Part shown: piece by piece, positions 1 to 9,702 of the stretch
How positions within the stretch are numbered: the stretch's first letter is position 1
Layout of the letters: the number at the start of each line of letters is the position of its first letter
NCBI RefSeq assembly: GCF_030238365.1
Contig: NZ_JASSOT010000057.1
Coordinates: 25,931 to 89,930, forward strand
Source: Lelliottia wanjuensis
GTDB lineage: Bacteria > Pseudomonadota > Gammaproteobacteria > Enterobacterales > Enterobacteriaceae
Direction: 5' to 3'
Length of the DNA: 64,000 nt
Translations under genes and position numbers: made by a program
The notes under the pieces: generated by a model
Database searches by the model: none
What the model was told of the DNA's origin: nothing
What the model saw: the letters and a program-made list of their open reading frames with translations, nothing else

Positions 1-166
1 TGCGATTGATGCATCGAAGATTGAGCGCGAACTGGGCTGGACACCGCAAGAAACCTTTGAGAGCGGTATTCGTAAAACGGTGGAGTGGTATCTCGCAAAC
101 GAGACCTGGTGGAAACAGGTTCAGGATGGGAGCTATCAGGGCGAGCGACTGGGTCTACAGGGATAA
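1..166 (+). CDS. rffG: dTDP-glucose 4,6-dehydratase, C-terminal fragment
   Basis: Only the last 54 codons are in the window, read from base 2 to the TAA at 164-166. The tail contains SKIERELGW followed by [14 protein letters not shown], the usual C-terminal end of RmlB/RffG short-chain dehydrogenase-like enzymes. RffG converts dTDP-glucose to dTDP-4-keto-6-deoxyglucose in the cytoplasm, the substrate of RffA after RffH has made dTDP-glucose. The next gene starts 15 bases later, so the fragment belongs to the ECA operon. The 5' part, with the NAD-binding motif, lies outside the window. Confidence 0.93.
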   Translation, partial: AIDASKIERELGWTPQETFESGIRKTVEWYLANETWWKQVQDGSYQGERLGLQG

Positions 167-181
167 CGCAGGAGAAATCTG

Positions 182-1063
182 ATGAAAGGTATTGTTCTGG
201 CGGGTGGATCCGGTACGCGACTGCATCCGATCACAAGAGGCGTGTCGAAACAGCTTCTGCCGATTTACGATAAGCCCATGATTTACTATCCGCTTTCAGT
301 GCTTATGCTGGCAGGTATTCGCGAGATTCTGATCATCACGACGCCGGAAGATAAAGCCTCCTATCAGCGTCTTCTGGGTGATGGTTCAGAGTTTGGCATT
401 GAACTGAGTTACGCCGAGCAGCCGAGCCCGGACGGTCTGGCTCAGGCTTTTATCATTGGCGAAGCGTTTTTAAACGGCGAGCTTTCCTGTCTGGTGCTTG
501 GCGATAATATCTTCTTTGGTCAGGGGTTTAGCCCTAAACTGCGTCATGTCGCGGCACGTACTGAAGGCGCGACGGTGTTCGGTTACCAGGTCATGGACCC
601 GGAACGTTTTGGGGTGGTGGAGTTTGACGATAATTTCCGCGCCATCAGTCTGGAAGAAAAACCCAAAGACCCTAAATCGAACTGGGCCGTCACGGGGCTC
701 TATTTCTACGACAGCAACGTGGTCGATTATGCGAAACGGGTGAAACCTTCTGAACGCGGCGAACTCGAGATCACCTCCATTAACCAGATGTATCTGGAGG
801 ATGGAAAGCTGACCGTCGAATTGCTGGGCCGTGGCTTTGCCTGGCTTGATACCGGTACTCACGACAGCCTGATTGAAGCCAGTACGTTCGTACAGACCGT
901 CGAAAAACGTCAAGGATTTAAAATTGCCTGCCTGGAAGAGATCGCCTGGCGCAATGGCTGGCTGGACGACGAAGGCGTGAAACGCGCCGCCAGCCGACTC
1001 TCTAAAACTGGCTATGGCCAGTATCTGCTGGAGCTACTTCGTGCCCGTCCACGCCAGTATTGA
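182..1063 (+). CDS. rffH: glucose-1-phosphate thymidylyltransferase (ECA pathway)
   Basis: This 293-residue cytoplasmic enzyme makes dTDP-glucose from dTTP and glucose-1-phosphate, the first step towards dTDP-Fuc4NAc for enterobacterial common antigen. The nucleotide-binding motif GGSGTRLHP is at residues 8-16, the Mg-binding Asp is in GDNIFFG (about D108), and [14 protein letters not shown] follows in the middle. Length equals E. coli RffH. The ATG at 182 has an AGGAG site eight bases upstream. The end overlaps rffC by 23 bases. A paralogue, RmlA, serves O-antigen synthesis elsewhere; the ECA neighbours decide the name here. Confidence 0.96.
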   Translation: MKGIVLAGGSGTRLHPITRGVSKQLLPIYDKPMIYYPLSVLMLAGIREILIITTPEDKASYQRLLGDGSEFGIELSYAEQPSPDGLAQAFIIGEAFLNGELSCLVLGDNIFFGQGFSPKLRHVAARTEGATVFGYQVMDPERFGVVEFDDNFRAISLEEKPKDPKSNWAVTGLYFYDSNVVDYAKRVKPSERGELEITSINQMYLEDGKLTVELLGRGFAWLDTGTHDSLIEASTFVQTVEKRQGFKIACLEEIAWRNGWLDDEGVKRAASRLSKTGYGQYLLELLRARPRQY

Positions 1064-1715
1064 ACCGCTCACCTGGGAGACCGATTTTTTTGGTCTCTCC
1101 TCGGCGGTGGTGCGCTTTCGCGACGATGCGCCGGCACTGACGACGACGGATTTCACGCCGTGGCAGTGCGTACAGGCCAAAATCCCGGCGGGACGTGCCG
1201 ACTGGCTGGATGCCCTGCAAAAGCTGGGATTTCAGCTGGTAGAAGGCGAAGTCGATCTGACCATCGCCGTCACCCAGCACGCCCCGACAGAAGCTGAAGT
1301 GGCAACGGAGCGGGATATCCCCGCGCTGCGCCAGATGGCAGCCCTGGCTTTTGCCCAGAGCCGCTTTCGTGCGCCCTGGTATGCGCCCGACGCCAGCGGT
1401 CGGTTTTACGCGCAGTGGATTGAAAACGCCGTTAAAGGCACCTTCGACCATGAGTGCCTGGTTTTCCGCGCCAGCAGCGGCGAGATTGAGGCATTTGTCT
1501 CTCTGCGCCAGCTGAGTGAGAGCGAAGCGCGTATCGGCCTGCTCGCCGGTCGCGGGATGGGTGACAAACTGATGCAGGCGGCGCTTCACTCGGCCGCGCA
1601 GCGTCAGGTATCAACATTGCGGGTGGCGACCCAACTGGGCAACACCGCCGCGCTTAAACGTTACATTGCAAGCGGTGGCAACATTGATGCGACCGCTTAC
1701 TGGCTATACAGGTGA
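1041..1715 (+). CDS. rffC: dTDP-4-amino-4,6-dideoxy-D-galactose N-acetyltransferase
   Basis: RffC (WecD) is a GNAT acetyltransferase that acetylates dTDP-Fuc4N to dTDP-Fuc4NAc with acetyl-CoA. The acetyl-CoA loop [13 protein letters not shown] is at residues 167-179 and N-T-A-A-L-K-R-Y near residue 201 is the conserved GNAT C-terminal helix. I chose the GTG at 1041 because it gives the 224-residue family length and the N-terminus [13 protein letters not shown], matching the E. coli protein; a GGAG site lies at 1030-1033. A longer reading from 1014 would add nine unrelated residues. The start lies inside rffH, so translation is probably coupled. Confidence 0.93.
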   Translation: MPVHASIEPLTWETDFFGLSSAVVRFRDDAPALTTTDFTPWQCVQAKIPAGRADWLDALQKLGFQLVEGEVDLTIAVTQHAPTEAEVATERDIPALRQMAALAFAQSRFRAPWYAPDASGRFYAQWIENAVKGTFDHECLVFRASSGEIEAFVSLRQLSESEARIGLLAGRGMGDKLMQAALHSAAQRQVSTLRVATQLGNTAALKRYIASGGNIDATAYWLYR

Positions 1716-1719
1716 CAAG

Positions 1720-2850
1720 ATGATTCCATTTAACGCGCCTCCCGTTGTGGGCACTGAACTCGATTACATGCAGTCTGCCATGGGCAGCGGCAAACTCTGC
1801 GGCGACGGCGGGTTTACTCGTCGCTGTCAGCAGTGGATGGAGCAGCGTTTTCACAGCGCCAAAGTGCTGCTGACGCCGTCCTGCACGGCGTCCCTCGAGA
1901 TGGCCGCGCTGCTGCTGGACATCAAGCCGGGTGACGAAGTCATCATGCCGAGCTACACCTTTGTTTCGACGGCGAACGCGTTCGTTCTGCGTGGCGCGAA
2001 AATTATCTTTGTTGATGTCCGACCGGATACCATGAACATCAATGAAACCCTGATTGAAGCGGCGATCACCGACAAAACGCGGGCGATTGTGCCGGTTCAC
2101 TACGCGGGCGTAGCGTGCGAGATGGACACCATCATGGCCATCGCCAAAAAGCACAACCTGTTCGTGGTGGAAGATGCCGCGCAGGGTGTGATGTCCACCT
2201 ACAAAGGCCGCGCGCTGGGTACGATCGGCCATATCGGCTGCTTTAGCTTCCACGAAACCAAAAACTACACCGCGGGCGGTGAAGGTGGCGCGACGTTGAT
2301 CAACGACCGTGCGCTGGTGGAACGCGCCGAAGTGATCCGCGAGAAAGGCACTAACCGCAGCCAGTTCTTCCGCGGGCAGGTCGATAAATACACCTGGCGC
2401 GATATCGGCTCCAGCTATCTGATGGCCGATCTGCAGGCCGCCTATCTCTGGGCGCAGCTTGAAGCTGCCGAGCGCATCAATCAGCAACGTCTGTCCCTGT
2501 GGCAGACCTATTACGATGCCTTCGCACCGCTGGCGCAGCAAGGGCGCATCGAGCTGCCGACCATTCCGGCAGACTGCGTTCACAACGCGCACATGTTTTA
2601 CATCAAACTGCGCGACAACGATGACCGCAGCAACCTGATCGCCTACCTGAAAGAGGCGGAGATCATGGCGGTATTCCATTACATCCCGCTGCACTCCAGC
2701 CCGGCGGGTGAAGCCTTCGGTCAGTTTGTCGGTGAAGATCGCTACACCACCAAAGAAAGTGAGCGTTTGCTTCGTCTGCCGCTGTTCTACAACCTCGCGC
2801 CGGTCAATCAGCGCACGGTGATTAATACCCTTCTGAGCTACTTCCGCTGA
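1720..2850 (+). CDS. rffA: dTDP-4-dehydro-6-deoxy-D-glucose transaminase
   Basis: RffA (WecE) is a PLP-dependent aminotransferase of the DegT/DnrJ/EryC1 family that makes dTDP-Fuc4N from the RffG product. The PLP lysine is K181 in SFHETKNYTAGGEGG, and EDAAQG at 151-156 supplies the Asp that contacts the PLP pyridine. From the ATG at 1720 the protein is 376 residues, the same as E. coli. An upstream in-frame ATG at 1666 would add 18 residues inside rffC and is rejected. The start lies four bases after the rffC stop and the stop is one base before wzxE. Confidence 0.95.
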   Translation: MIPFNAPPVVGTELDYMQSAMGSGKLCGDGGFTRRCQQWMEQRFHSAKVLLTPSCTASLEMAALLLDIKPGDEVIMPSYTFVSTANAFVLRGAKIIFVDVRPDTMNINETLIEAAITDKTRAIVPVHYAGVACEMDTIMAIAKKHNLFVVEDAAQGVMSTYKGRALGTIGHIGCFSFHETKNYTAGGEGGATLINDRALVERAEVIREKGTNRSQFFRGQVDKYTWRDIGSSYLMADLQAAYLWAQLEAAERINQQRLSLWQTYYDAFAPLAQQGRIELPTIPADCVHNAHMFYIKLRDNDDRSNLIAYLKEAEIMAVFHYIPLHSSPAGEAFGQFVGEDRYTTKESERLLRLPLFYNLAPVNQRTVINTLLSYFR

Positions 2851-2851
2851 T

Positions 2852-4102
2852 ATGTCTCTGGCGAAAGCATCGGTGTGGACCGCCGCGTCCACGCTCGTCA
2901 AGATTGGCGCAGGGCTGCTGGTGGTTAAACTGCTGGCGGTCTCCTTTGGCCCGTCCGGTGTCGGACAGGCCGGAAACTTCCGCCAGCTTGTGACCGTGCT
3001 CGGCGTTCTCGCCGGGGCCGGAATCTTCAACGGTGTCACCAAATACGTGGCGCAGCATCACGACGATGCGGCGGCGCTGCGCAGGGTGGTCGGGACTTCC
3101 TCGGCGATGGTCCTCGGATTCTCCACTCTGCTGGCCATTGTCTTTTTACTGGCGGCCGCGCCTATCAGTCAGGGGCTGTTTGGCAATACCCATTACCAGG
3201 GGCTGGTGCGTCTGGTGGCGCTGGTGCAGATGGGGATCGCCTGGACTAACCTGCTGTTAGCGCTGATGAAAGGCTTCCGCGACGCCGCCGGAAACGCGCT
3301 GGCGCTGATTCTGGGGAGCCTGATCGGCGTCATCGCCTATTACGTCTGCTATCGTCTCGGCGGCTACGAAGGCGCGCTGCTTGGTCTGGCGCTGGTTCCT
3401 GCGCTGGTGGTTATTCCTGCCGCGTTTATGCTGATGCGCAGACGCACCATTCCGCTGAGCTATCTCAAACCGCAGTGGGACAAAATGCTGGCCGGGCAGT
3501 TGGGGAAATTCACCCTGATGGCGTTGATCACCTCCGTCACGCTTCCCGTGGCCTATGTGATGATGCGAAACCTGCTGGCGGCGCATTACAGCTGGGATGA
3601 AGTAGGGATTTGGCAGGGGGTGAGCAGTATTTCTGACGCTTATCTCCAGTTCATCACCGCCTCGTTTAGCGTCTACCTGCTGCCGACGCTGTCGCGCCTG
3701 ACCTCCCGTCAGGACATCACCCGCGAAATCGGCCGCTCCCTGCGCTTCGTGCTGCCTGCCGTGGCCGCCGCGAGTCTGACCGTCTGGCTGCTGCGTGACG
3801 TCGCTATCTGGCTGCTGTTCTCCGCGAAATTTACCGCGATGCGCGACCTGTTCGCCTGGCAGCTGGTGGGTGATGTACTGAAAGTGGGTGCTTACGTTTT
3901 CGGCTATCTGGTGATTGCCAAAGCTTCTCTGCGACTCTATATCCTGGCGGAGATCAGCCAGTTCACGCTGCTGACCGCGTTCTCTCACTGGCTGATCCCA
4001 ACGCATGGCGCGCTGGGCGCAGCTCAGGCCTACATGGCCACTTACATTGTCTATTTCGCTGCCTGTTGCGGCGTATTTTTACTTTGGCGTAGACGCGCAT
4101 GA
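2852..4102 (+). CDS. wzxE: lipid III flippase of enterobacterial common antigen
   Basis: This 416-residue inner-membrane protein flips undecaprenyl-linked ECA trisaccharide (lipid III) to the periplasm. It is hydrophobic throughout with about 12 membrane segments, typical of the Wzx/MOP exporter superfamily, and begins with an amphipathic [20 protein letters not shown] helix. Length is identical to E. coli WzxE. The ATG is one base after the rffA stop, and the 3' end overlaps rffT by an ATGA. Position between the last sugar-nucleotide enzyme and the Fuc4NAc transferase fits its role. Confidence 0.95.
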   Translation: MSLAKASVWTAASTLVKIGAGLLVVKLLAVSFGPSGVGQAGNFRQLVTVLGVLAGAGIFNGVTKYVAQHHDDAAALRRVVGTSSAMVLGFSTLLAIVFLLAAAPISQGLFGNTHYQGLVRLVALVQMGIAWTNLLLALMKGFRDAAGNALALILGSLIGVIAYYVCYRLGGYEGALLGLALVPALVVIPAAFMLMRRRTIPLSYLKPQWDKMLAGQLGKFTLMALITSVTLPVAYVMMRNLLAAHYSWDEVGIWQGVSSISDAYLQFITASFSVYLLPTLSRLTSRQDITREIGRSLRFVLPAVAAASLTVWLLRDVAIWLLFSAKFTAMRDLFAWQLVGDVLKVGAYVFGYLVIAKASLRLYILAEISQFTLLTAFSHWLIPTHGALGAAQAYMATYIVYFAACCGVFLLWRRRA

Positions 4103-5178
4103 CTGCACTGATTCACGTGTTGGGTTCGGATATTCCGCACCACAACCGCACAGTATTACAGTTTTTTAATGACTCGCTGGCGACCGGCAGCGCCGACGCG
4201 CGCGAGTTTATGGTTGCAGGCCAGGATAATGGGCTGAGTGCCGCCTGTCCTGCGCTGTCGATAAGTTTCTGGCCGGACAAATCCGCGCTGGCAAACGCGG
4301 TGATCGCCAAAGCCAAAGCAAATCGCGAGCAGCGTTTCTTCTTCCACGGCCAGTTTAATACCGGCCTGTGGCTGGCGCTGCTGAAAGGCGGCATCAAGCC
4401 CGCGCAGTTTAACTGGCATATCTGGGGCGCGGATCTGTATGAAGTCTCCCGCGGCTGGAAATTCCGCCTGTTCTATCCTGTGCGCCGCATGGCTCAGGGC
4501 CGCGTCGGCTGCGTGTTTGCGACGCGGGGTGACCTGAACTATTTTGCGCAGCTGTACCCCACCGTGCGCGGCGAATTACTCTATTTCCCGACCCGCATGG
4601 ACCCGGCGCTGAACAATATGGCGAACGAGGCGCAGCGCGAAGGCAAGCTGACTATTCTGGTGGGTAACTCCGGCGATCGAAGCAACGAACACATCGCGGC
4701 GCTCAAAGCCGTCCATCAGCAGTTTGGCGATACGGTGAACGTGATCGTGCCGATGGGCTATCCTGCAAATAATGACGCGTACATTTCAGAGGTGCGTCAA
4801 AGTGGACTGGCGCTGTTTAGCCCGGAGAATCTGCAGATCCTCAGCGATAAGCTGGAGTTTGATGATTACCTGGCTCTGCTGCGAAAATGCGATCTCGGGT
4901 ACTTCATTTTTGCCCGTCAGCAGGGGATTGGTACGCTGTGTCTGCTGATTCAGGCCGGAGTGCCGTGCGTGCTGAACCGCGAAAATCCGTTCTGGCAGGA
5001 TATGGCGGAACAGCACATTCCGGTGCTGTTCACCACGGACGAACTGAATGACGACGTGGTGCGTGAAGCACAGCGCCAGCTGGCGTTGGTGGATAAAAAT
5101 GCCATCGACTTTTTCAGCCCGAATTTCCTCACGCCCTGGCATCAGGCGCTGCGGATTGCTGCAGGAGAGAAGGCATGA
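4099..5178 (+). CDS. rffT: TDP-Fuc4NAc:lipid II Fuc4NAc transferase
   Basis: RffT (WecF) adds the third sugar, Fuc4NAc, to lipid II to form lipid III at the cytoplasmic face of the inner membrane. The 359-residue protein matches the GT56 family length and has the sequence [23 protein letters not shown] at its N-terminus, typical of the enterobacterial protein. Catalytic residues cannot be picked out from sequence alone. Start and stop both overlap neighbours by ATGA, which indicates translational coupling with wzxE and wzyE. Confidence 0.95.
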   Translation: MTALIHVLGSDIPHHNRTVLQFFNDSLATGSADAREFMVAGQDNGLSAACPALSISFWPDKSALANAVIAKAKANREQRFFFHGQFNTGLWLALLKGGIKPAQFNWHIWGADLYEVSRGWKFRLFYPVRRMAQGRVGCVFATRGDLNYFAQLYPTVRGELLYFPTRMDPALNNMANEAQREGKLTILVGNSGDRSNEHIAALKAVHQQFGDTVNVIVPMGYPANNDAYISEVRQSGLALFSPENLQILSDKLEFDDYLALLRKCDLGYFIFARQQGIGTLCLLIQAGVPCVLNRENPFWQDMAEQHIPVLFTTDELNDDVVREAQRQLALVDKNAIDFFSPNFLTPWHQALRIAAGEKA

Positions 5179-6524
5179 GCCAGTTGCAATTTAGCGGCCT
5201 GTTGGTGATCTGGCTTCTGGCCTCGCTGTTTATCGCCACGCTCACCTGGTTTGAGTTCCGCCGCGTGCGTTTTAACTTCAACGTCTTCTTCTCGCTGCTG
5301 TTTCTGCTGACCTTCTTCTTCGGATTCCCGCTGACCAGCATTCTTGTCTTCCGCTTTGACGTCAGCGTCGCGCCGCCGGAAATTCTGATGCAGGCGCTGC
5401 TGTCCGCCACCTGTTTCTATGCCGTGTATTACGTCACCTACAAAACGCGCTTACGCCCGGCGAACCACGCGCCGCGCCGCCCGCTGTTCACCATGAACCG
5501 GGTGGAAACGCATCTGACCTGGGTGATGCTGATGATTATCGCCCTGGTCAGCGTCGGTATTTTCTTCATGCATAACGGCTTTTTGCTGTTCAAGCTGCAT
5601 TCGTACAGCCAGATATTTTCCGCCGAAGTCTCCGGCGTGGCACTTAAGCGTTTCTTCTATTTCTTCATCCCGGCAATGCTGGTCATCTACTTCCTGCGCC
5701 AGGACAGCAAAGCCTGGCTGTTCTTCCTGGTGAGCACGGTGGCGTTTGGTCTGTTGACCTACATGATTGTGGGCGGAACGCGCGCCAACATCATCATTGC
5801 CTTCGCTATTTTTCTGTTCATCGGCATCATCCGCGGCTGGATTTCCCTGTGGATGCTGGTGGCCGCAGGGGTGTTTGGCATCGTCGGCATGTTCTGGCTG
5901 GCGCTCAAACGCTACGGTATGGATGTGAGCGGTGACGAGGCGTTTTACACCTTCCTGTACCTCACCCGCGACACCTTCTCGCCGTGGGAAAACCTGGCGC
6001 TGCTCCTGCAAAACTACGACAAAATCGACTTCCAGGGGCTGGCTCCCATCGTGCGTGATTTCTACGTCTTTATCCCGACATGGCTATGGCCAGACCGGCC
6101 AGGCGTGGTGCTGAACACGGCGAATTACTTCACCTGGGAAGTGCTGAATAACCACTCTGGCCTTGCGATCTCCCCGACGCTGATTGGTTCGCTGGTGGTG
6201 ATGGGCGGCGTATGGTTTATCCTGCCGGGCGCCGTGGCTGTAGGGCTTATCATCAAATGGTTCGACTGGCTGTATGTGCGCGGGAATGAAGAGACCAACC
6301 GCTACAAGGCGGCGATTTTGCACAGTTTCTGTTTTGGTGCCATTTTCAATATGATCGTGCTGGCGCGTGAGGGGCTGGATTCATTTGTCTCGCGCGTGGT
6401 CTTTTTCATGGTGGTCTTCGGTCTCTGCCTGCTACTGGCGAAACTGCTGTACTGGCTGTTTGACAGCGCGGGCCTGATTCACCGTCGCCTGACGCGCACA
6501 ACCCGAACACTTTCCCAGGTCTGA
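5175..6524 (+). CDS. wzyE: ECA polysaccharide chain polymerase
   Basis: WzyE polymerises ECA repeat units in the periplasm together with the chain-length regulator WzzE, whose gene lies upstream of the window. The 449-residue protein is almost entirely hydrophobic with about 11 predicted membrane segments and a large periplasmic stretch around residues 245-330. E. coli WzyE has 450 residues. ATGA overlap with rffT places it in the same operon. Wzy proteins diverge strongly, so the operon context carries much of the assignment. Confidence 0.94.
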   Translation: MSQLQFSGLLVIWLLASLFIATLTWFEFRRVRFNFNVFFSLLFLLTFFFGFPLTSILVFRFDVSVAPPEILMQALLSATCFYAVYYVTYKTRLRPANHAPRRPLFTMNRVETHLTWVMLMIIALVSVGIFFMHNGFLLFKLHSYSQIFSAEVSGVALKRFFYFFIPAMLVIYFLRQDSKAWLFFLVSTVAFGLLTYMIVGGTRANIIIAFAIFLFIGIIRGWISLWMLVAAGVFGIVGMFWLALKRYGMDVSGDEAFYTFLYLTRDTFSPWENLALLLQNYDKIDFQGLAPIVRDFYVFIPTWLWPDRPGVVLNTANYFTWEVLNNHSGLAISPTLIGSLVVMGGVWFILPGAVAVGLIIKWFDWLYVRGNEETNRYKAAILHSFCFGAIFNMIVLAREGLDSFVSRVVFFMVVFGLCLLLAKLLYWLFDSAGLIHRRLTRTTRTLSQV

Positions 6525-6536
6525 GTAAGGATAATC

Positions 6537-7277
6537 ATGACTGACAATACCTCTGCGCCAGTGTATACCCTGCGCGGACTGAAACTGATTGGCTGGCGCG
6601 ATATGCAGCACGCGCTGGATTATCTCTGCGCTGACGGGCAGATCAAATCCGGTACGCTGGTGGCGATTAACGCTGAAAAAATGCTGGCCGTTGAAGATAA
6701 CGCCGAAGTGAAAAGCCTGATTGAAGCCGCCGAGTTTAAATACGCCGACGGCATCAGCGTCGTCCGTTCGATCCGCAAGAAGTTCCCGCAGGCGCAGGTT
6801 TCGCGCGTCGCGGGGGCCGATCTGTGGGAAGAGCTGATGGCGCGAGCAGGGCAGGATGGCACGCCAGTGTTCCTGATCGGCGGCAAACCCGATGTGCTGG
6901 CGCAGACGGAGCAAAAGCTCCGCGCGCAGTGGAATGTTAACATCGTGGGCAGTCAGGACGGCTACTTCAAACCGGAAGACAGGCAGGCGCTGTTTGAGCG
7001 CATCCGCGACAGCGGGGCGAAAATCGTGACCGTGGCGATGGGCTCACCGCGCCAGGAAATCCTGATGCGCGACTGCCGTCTGGTTTGTCCGAATGCGCTG
7101 TATATGGGCGTTGGCGGCACCTACGACGTCTTTACTGGCCATGTGAAGCGTGCGCCAAAAGTGTGGCAGAACTTAGGCCTGGAGTGGCTGTATCGTCTCC
7201 TGTCCCAGCCGAGCCGCATCAAACGACAGATCAAACTCCTGCGCTATCTCGCCTGGCACTACACCGGCAAAATGTAA
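6537..7277 (+). CDS. rffM: UDP-ManNAcA transferase of ECA lipid II synthesis
   Basis: RffM (WecG) transfers N-acetyl-D-mannosaminuronic acid to undecaprenyl-PP-GlcNAc, giving lipid II. The 246-residue protein belongs to the WecG/TagA/CpsF family (GT26): the motif [10 protein letters not shown], then GSQDGYF, and the GSPRQE-containing segment near residue 168 are family hallmarks. It starts 12 bases after wzyE with AAGGA upstream and closes the ECA operon. A short GC-rich hairpin follows at 7287-7308. Confidence 0.95.
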   Translation: MTDNTSAPVYTLRGLKLIGWRDMQHALDYLCADGQIKSGTLVAINAEKMLAVEDNAEVKSLIEAAEFKYADGISVVRSIRKKFPQAQVSRVAGADLWEELMARAGQDGTPVFLIGGKPDVLAQTEQKLRAQWNVNIVGSQDGYFKPEDRQALFERIRDSGAKIVTVAMGSPRQEILMRDCRLVCPNALYMGVGGTYDVFTGHVKRAPKVWQNLGLEWLYRLLSQPSRIKRQIKLLRYLAWHYTGKM

Positions 7278-7286
7278 TCAAAATGT

Positions 7287-7308
7287 AGCGCGATGTGCTA
7301 TTCGCGCT
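7287..7308 (+). terminator. hairpin after the ECA operon (weak)
   Basis: AGCGCGA and TCGCGCT form a perfect seven-base stem around an eight-base loop, ten bases after the rffM stop. No U-run follows, so it would be at best a weak or Rho-assisted terminator, or an RNA 3'-end stabiliser. The rest of the 194-base gap to yifK contains the yifK leader; I see no convincing promoter hexamers. Confidence 0.3.
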
Positions 7309-7446
7309 GCAACCCACCTGCAAAACTGCTGCGTTTCTGTGCAATACGTTCATTTTTTTAATGCTTCGTTTGCCATTTGGCAGGATTTAAGAAACCATTC
7401 CTCCCCGTATTTCAGTACCCAAAAATAATAACCGGCAAAAGCCGGG

Positions 7447-7463
7447 CAACAGCAAACACAACC
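7447..7463 (+). promoter_or_regulatory. CA-rich yifK leader element, probable GcvB target
   Basis: The bases just before the yifK ribosome binding site read CAACAGCAAACACAACC and contain repeated ACA triplets. In Salmonella, ACA motifs in the yifK leader enhance translation and are masked by the small RNA GcvB through its G/U-rich R1 region. Sequence and position match that arrangement; pairing itself is inferred. Confidence 0.6.
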
Positions 7464-7471
7464 GAGGATTT

Positions 7472-8854
7472 ATGGCAGAGAAAAAACCTGAGCTTCAGCG
7501 TGGGCTGGAAGCTCGTCACATAGAATTGATAGCGCTGGGCGGCACTATCGGCGTTGGCCTGTTTATGGGCTCCGCCAGCACGCTCAAATGGGCTGGCCCG
7601 TCTGTACTGCTGGCGTATATCGTCGCCGGGCTGTTCGTCTTCTTCATCATGCGCTCGATGGGCGAAATGCTGTTCCTTGAGCCGGTCGCCGGTTCATTCG
7701 CCGTTTACGCGCACAAATACATGAGCCCGTTCTTTGGCTATCTCACGGCCTGGTCGTACTGGTTTATGTGGATGGCGGTGGGGATATCGGAGATCACCGC
7801 GATTGGGGTCTACGTCCAGTTCTGGTTCCCGGAAATGGCGCAGTGGATACCCGCGCTCATCGCCGTGGGGCTGGTGGCGCTCGCGAACCTGGCGGCCGTG
7901 CGACTGTACGGGGAAATTGAGTTCTGGTTTGCGATGATCAAAGTCACCACCATTATCGTGATGATTGTGGTTGGCCTTGGCGTGATCTTCTTTGGCTTCG
8001 GCAACGGCGGGCAGTCGATTGGCTTTGGCAACCTGACCGAGCACGGCGGCTTCTTTGCCGGCGGCTGGAAGGGCTTCCTGACGGCGCTCTGTATCGTGGT
8101 GGCGTCCTATCAGGGCGTGGAGCTGATCGGCATCACTGCCGGTGAAGCAAAAAACCCGCAGGTCACCCTGCGTAGCGCGGTGGGCAAAGTCCTGTGGCGC
8201 ATCCTGATTTTCTACGTGGGTGCGATTTTCGTTATCGTCACCATCTTCCCGTGGAACCAGATTGGCACCACCGGCAGCCCGTTCGTGCTGACCTTCGCTA
8301 AAATTGGGATTACCGCGGCGGCTGGGATTATTAACTTCGTGGTGCTGACGGCGGCGCTGTCGGGCTGTAACAGTGGCATGTACAGCTGTGGCCGTATGCT
8401 CTACGCGCTGGCGAAAAACCGTCAGCTGCCGGCGGCAATGGGTAAAGTCTCCCGCGCTGGTGTGCCTGTGGCGGGTGTGACGGTCTCTATCGTCATTCTG
8501 CTGATTGGATCCTGCCTGAACTACATCATCCCGAATCCGCAGCGCGTGTTCGTTTACGTCTACAGCGCCAGCGTACTGCCGGGCATGGTGCCGTGGTTTG
8601 TGATTCTGATAAGCCAGCTGCGCTTCCGTCAGGCGCACAAAGAGGCGATTGCCAGCCACCCGTTCCGCTCCATTTTGTTCCCATGGGCGAACTATGCGAC
8701 GATGGCGTTCCTGATTTGCGTCCTGATCGGAATGTACTTCAATGAAGACACCCGCATGTCGCTGTTTGTCGGGATTATCTTTATGGCCGCCGTGTCGATT
8801 GGCTATAAGCTTTTTGGCCTCAGCCGCCACGCTGAAATCCAGAAAGTGGAGTAA
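7472..8854 (+). CDS. yifK: amino-acid permease of the APC family
   Basis: YifK is a 12-segment inner-membrane transporter of the amino acid-polyamine-organocation family; work in enterobacteria points to threonine/serine uptake. The family signature appears at the N-terminus as [20 protein letters not shown] (about residues 16-35), followed by the GEMLFLEP segment. Length is 460 residues against 461 in E. coli. The ATG at 7472 has a GAGGA site nine bases upstream. In Salmonella the gene is co-transcribed with the downstream tRNAs; the 100-base gap here contains a separate tRNA promoter. Lrp and GcvB control are known for the family. Confidence 0.94.
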   Translation: MAEKKPELQRGLEARHIELIALGGTIGVGLFMGSASTLKWAGPSVLLAYIVAGLFVFFIMRSMGEMLFLEPVAGSFAVYAHKYMSPFFGYLTAWSYWFMWMAVGISEITAIGVYVQFWFPEMAQWIPALIAVGLVALANLAAVRLYGEIEFWFAMIKVTTIIVMIVVGLGVIFFGFGNGGQSIGFGNLTEHGGFFAGGWKGFLTALCIVVASYQGVELIGITAGEAKNPQVTLRSAVGKVLWRILIFYVGAIFVIVTIFPWNQIGTTGSPFVLTFAKIGITAAAGIINFVVLTAALSGCNSGMYSCGRMLYALAKNRQLPAAMGKVSRAGVPVAGVTVSIVILLIGSCLNYIIPNPQRVFVYVYSASVLPGMVPWFVILISQLRFRQAHKEAIASHPFRSILFPWANYATMAFLICVLIGMYFNEDTRMSLFVGIIFMAAVSIGYKLFGLSRHAEIQKVE

Positions 8855-8909
8855 TAAGCGACAAAATGCACAAAGCGTAACCAAACGCGCATTTTTTTCG
8901 AAAAAGCAC

Positions 8910-8938
8910 TAGACAGCAGACCGAGACCTCCGTAATAT
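8910..8938 (+). promoter_or_regulatory. promoter of the argX-hisR-leuT-proM tRNA operon
   Basis: TAGACA at 8910-8915 and TAATAT at 8933-8938 are separated by 17 bases. A GC-rich discriminator (CCAGCCCCGC) follows the -10 box, which is typical of stringently controlled tRNA promoters. The first tRNA begins 21 bases downstream. Confidence 0.75.
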
Positions 8939-8959
8939 CCAGCCCCGCAACGGCGCTAA

Positions 8960-9036
<77 letters not shown>

Positions 9037-9100
9037 ATTAAGTAGTCTGGCGTTCGAGCTGCGGTGGTAGTAGTACATACCGCGTGAAAGAATAAGTAGT

Positions 9101-9177
9101 GGTGGCTATAGCTCAGTTGGTAGAGCCCTGGATTGTGATTCCAGTTGTCGTGGGTTCGAATCCCATTAGCCACCCCA
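9101..9177 (+). tRNA. hisR: tRNA-His (anticodon GTG)
   Basis: The 77-base gene includes the extra 5' G (position -1) opposite discriminator C73 that histidyl-tRNA synthetase needs. The anticodon loop TTGTGAT holds GTG, the T loop is TTCGAAT and CCA is encoded. It is the only tRNA-His in this operon. Confidence 0.98.
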
Positions 9178-9199
9178 TTATTTGATAAGTTGTGACATT

Positions 9200-9286
9200 G
9201 CGACGGTGGCGGAATTGGTAGACGCGCTAGCTTCAGGTGTTAGTGTCTTAACGGACGTGGGGGTTCAAGTCCCCCCCCTCGCACCA
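9200..9286 (+). tRNA. leuT: tRNA-Leu (anticodon CAG)
   Basis: The 87-base gene has the long variable arm of type II tRNAs and the anticodon CAG in the loop TTCAGGT. CCA is encoded. In the acceptor stem, base 5 is C where the E. coli gene has A, facing C at position 68, so this pair is C-C in place of the A-C mismatch of E. coli. The variable-arm stem is GTCT/GGAC, with a G-T pair. Confidence 0.97.
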
Positions 9287-9328
9287 CGACTTAAAGAATT
9301 GAACTAAAAATTCAAAAAAGCAGTACAT

Positions 9329-9405
9329 CGGCGAGTAGCGCAGCTTGGTAGCGCAACTGGTTTGGGACCAGTGGGTCGGAGGTTCGAATCCTCTCTCGCC
9401 GACCA
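9329..9405 (+). tRNA. proM: tRNA-Pro (anticodon TGG)
   Basis: The 77-base gene has acceptor CGGCGAG pairing with CTCGCCG, anticodon TGG in the loop TTTGGGA, T loop TTCGAAT and encoded CCA. It ends the tRNA operon and is followed directly by a strong terminator. Confidence 0.98.
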
Positions 9406-9411
9406 ATTTTG

Positions 9412-9440
9412 AACCCCGCTTCGGCGGGGTTTTTTGTTTT
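9412..9440 (+). terminator. Rho-independent terminator of the tRNA operon
   Basis: AACCCCGC and GCGGGGTT form an eight-base stem around a TTCG tetraloop, followed by TTTTGTTTT. It begins seven bases after the proM CCA. Confidence 0.93.
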
Positions 9441-9488
9441 CTGCGGTTTATGCCTCTGTTGTCATTTCCCGACAACGCCATCCCTCTT

Positions 9489-9506
9489 TGTCGCGATTCA
9501 GAGACA
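9489..9506 (+). promoter_or_regulatory. GlrR-type activator site, distal
   Basis: The sequence is TGTC, ten bases, GACA, an exact match to the TGTC-N10-GACA site of the response regulator GlrR (YfhA), which activates glmY and, in many enterobacteria, glmZ. It lies about 185 bases upstream of the inferred sigma-54 promoter, a normal enhancer distance. Confidence 0.7.
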
Positions 9507-9551
9507 GCTAATTCCCTGTTTTATTTCACTATTTTTCTTTATTGGTATTTG

Positions 9552-9569
9552 TGTCGCTCTCAGGAGACA
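9552..9569 (+). promoter_or_regulatory. GlrR-type activator site, proximal
   Basis: This is a second exact TGTC-N10-GACA, 63 bases downstream of the first, about six helical turns, so dimers would sit on the same face. No convincing IHF site could be picked between it and the promoter. Confidence 0.7.
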
Positions 9570-9675
9570 CTTGCGCCAGTTTTGACGCTTTTTCTGCTGC
9601 TCCGAATACCACATCAAAAGAAAAACTCCTTTTTTCTTATCATGTTGCGAAATGTAAAACTTCTTTCTGTAACCC

Positions 9676-9691
9676 TGGCACGTTACGTGCA
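9676..9691 (+). promoter_or_regulatory. sigma-54 promoter of glmZ, overlapping a sigma-70-like -10
   Basis: The sequence TGGCACGTTACGTGCA carries GG at 9677-9678 and GC at 9689-9690, the invariant -24/-12 elements at the required spacing. The predicted start falls at 9702-9703, exactly where the GlmZ sequence begins. TAATAT at 9693-9698 could serve as an overlapping sigma-70 -10, as reported for E. coli glmZ. Confidence 0.75.
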
Positions 9692-9702
9692 ATAATATAC
9701 GT

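Noticed and set aside
1654..3042. Long open frame on the minus strand opposite rffA and wzxE
   Set aside because: It lies fully antisense to well-conserved ECA genes and has His/Arg-rich composition typical of shadow frames in GC-rich DNA.
9460..9474. A third TGTC...GACA repeat upstream of glmZ
   Set aside because: The spacer is seven bases, not the ten needed for a GlrR site, although the flanking bases make a good inverted repeat.
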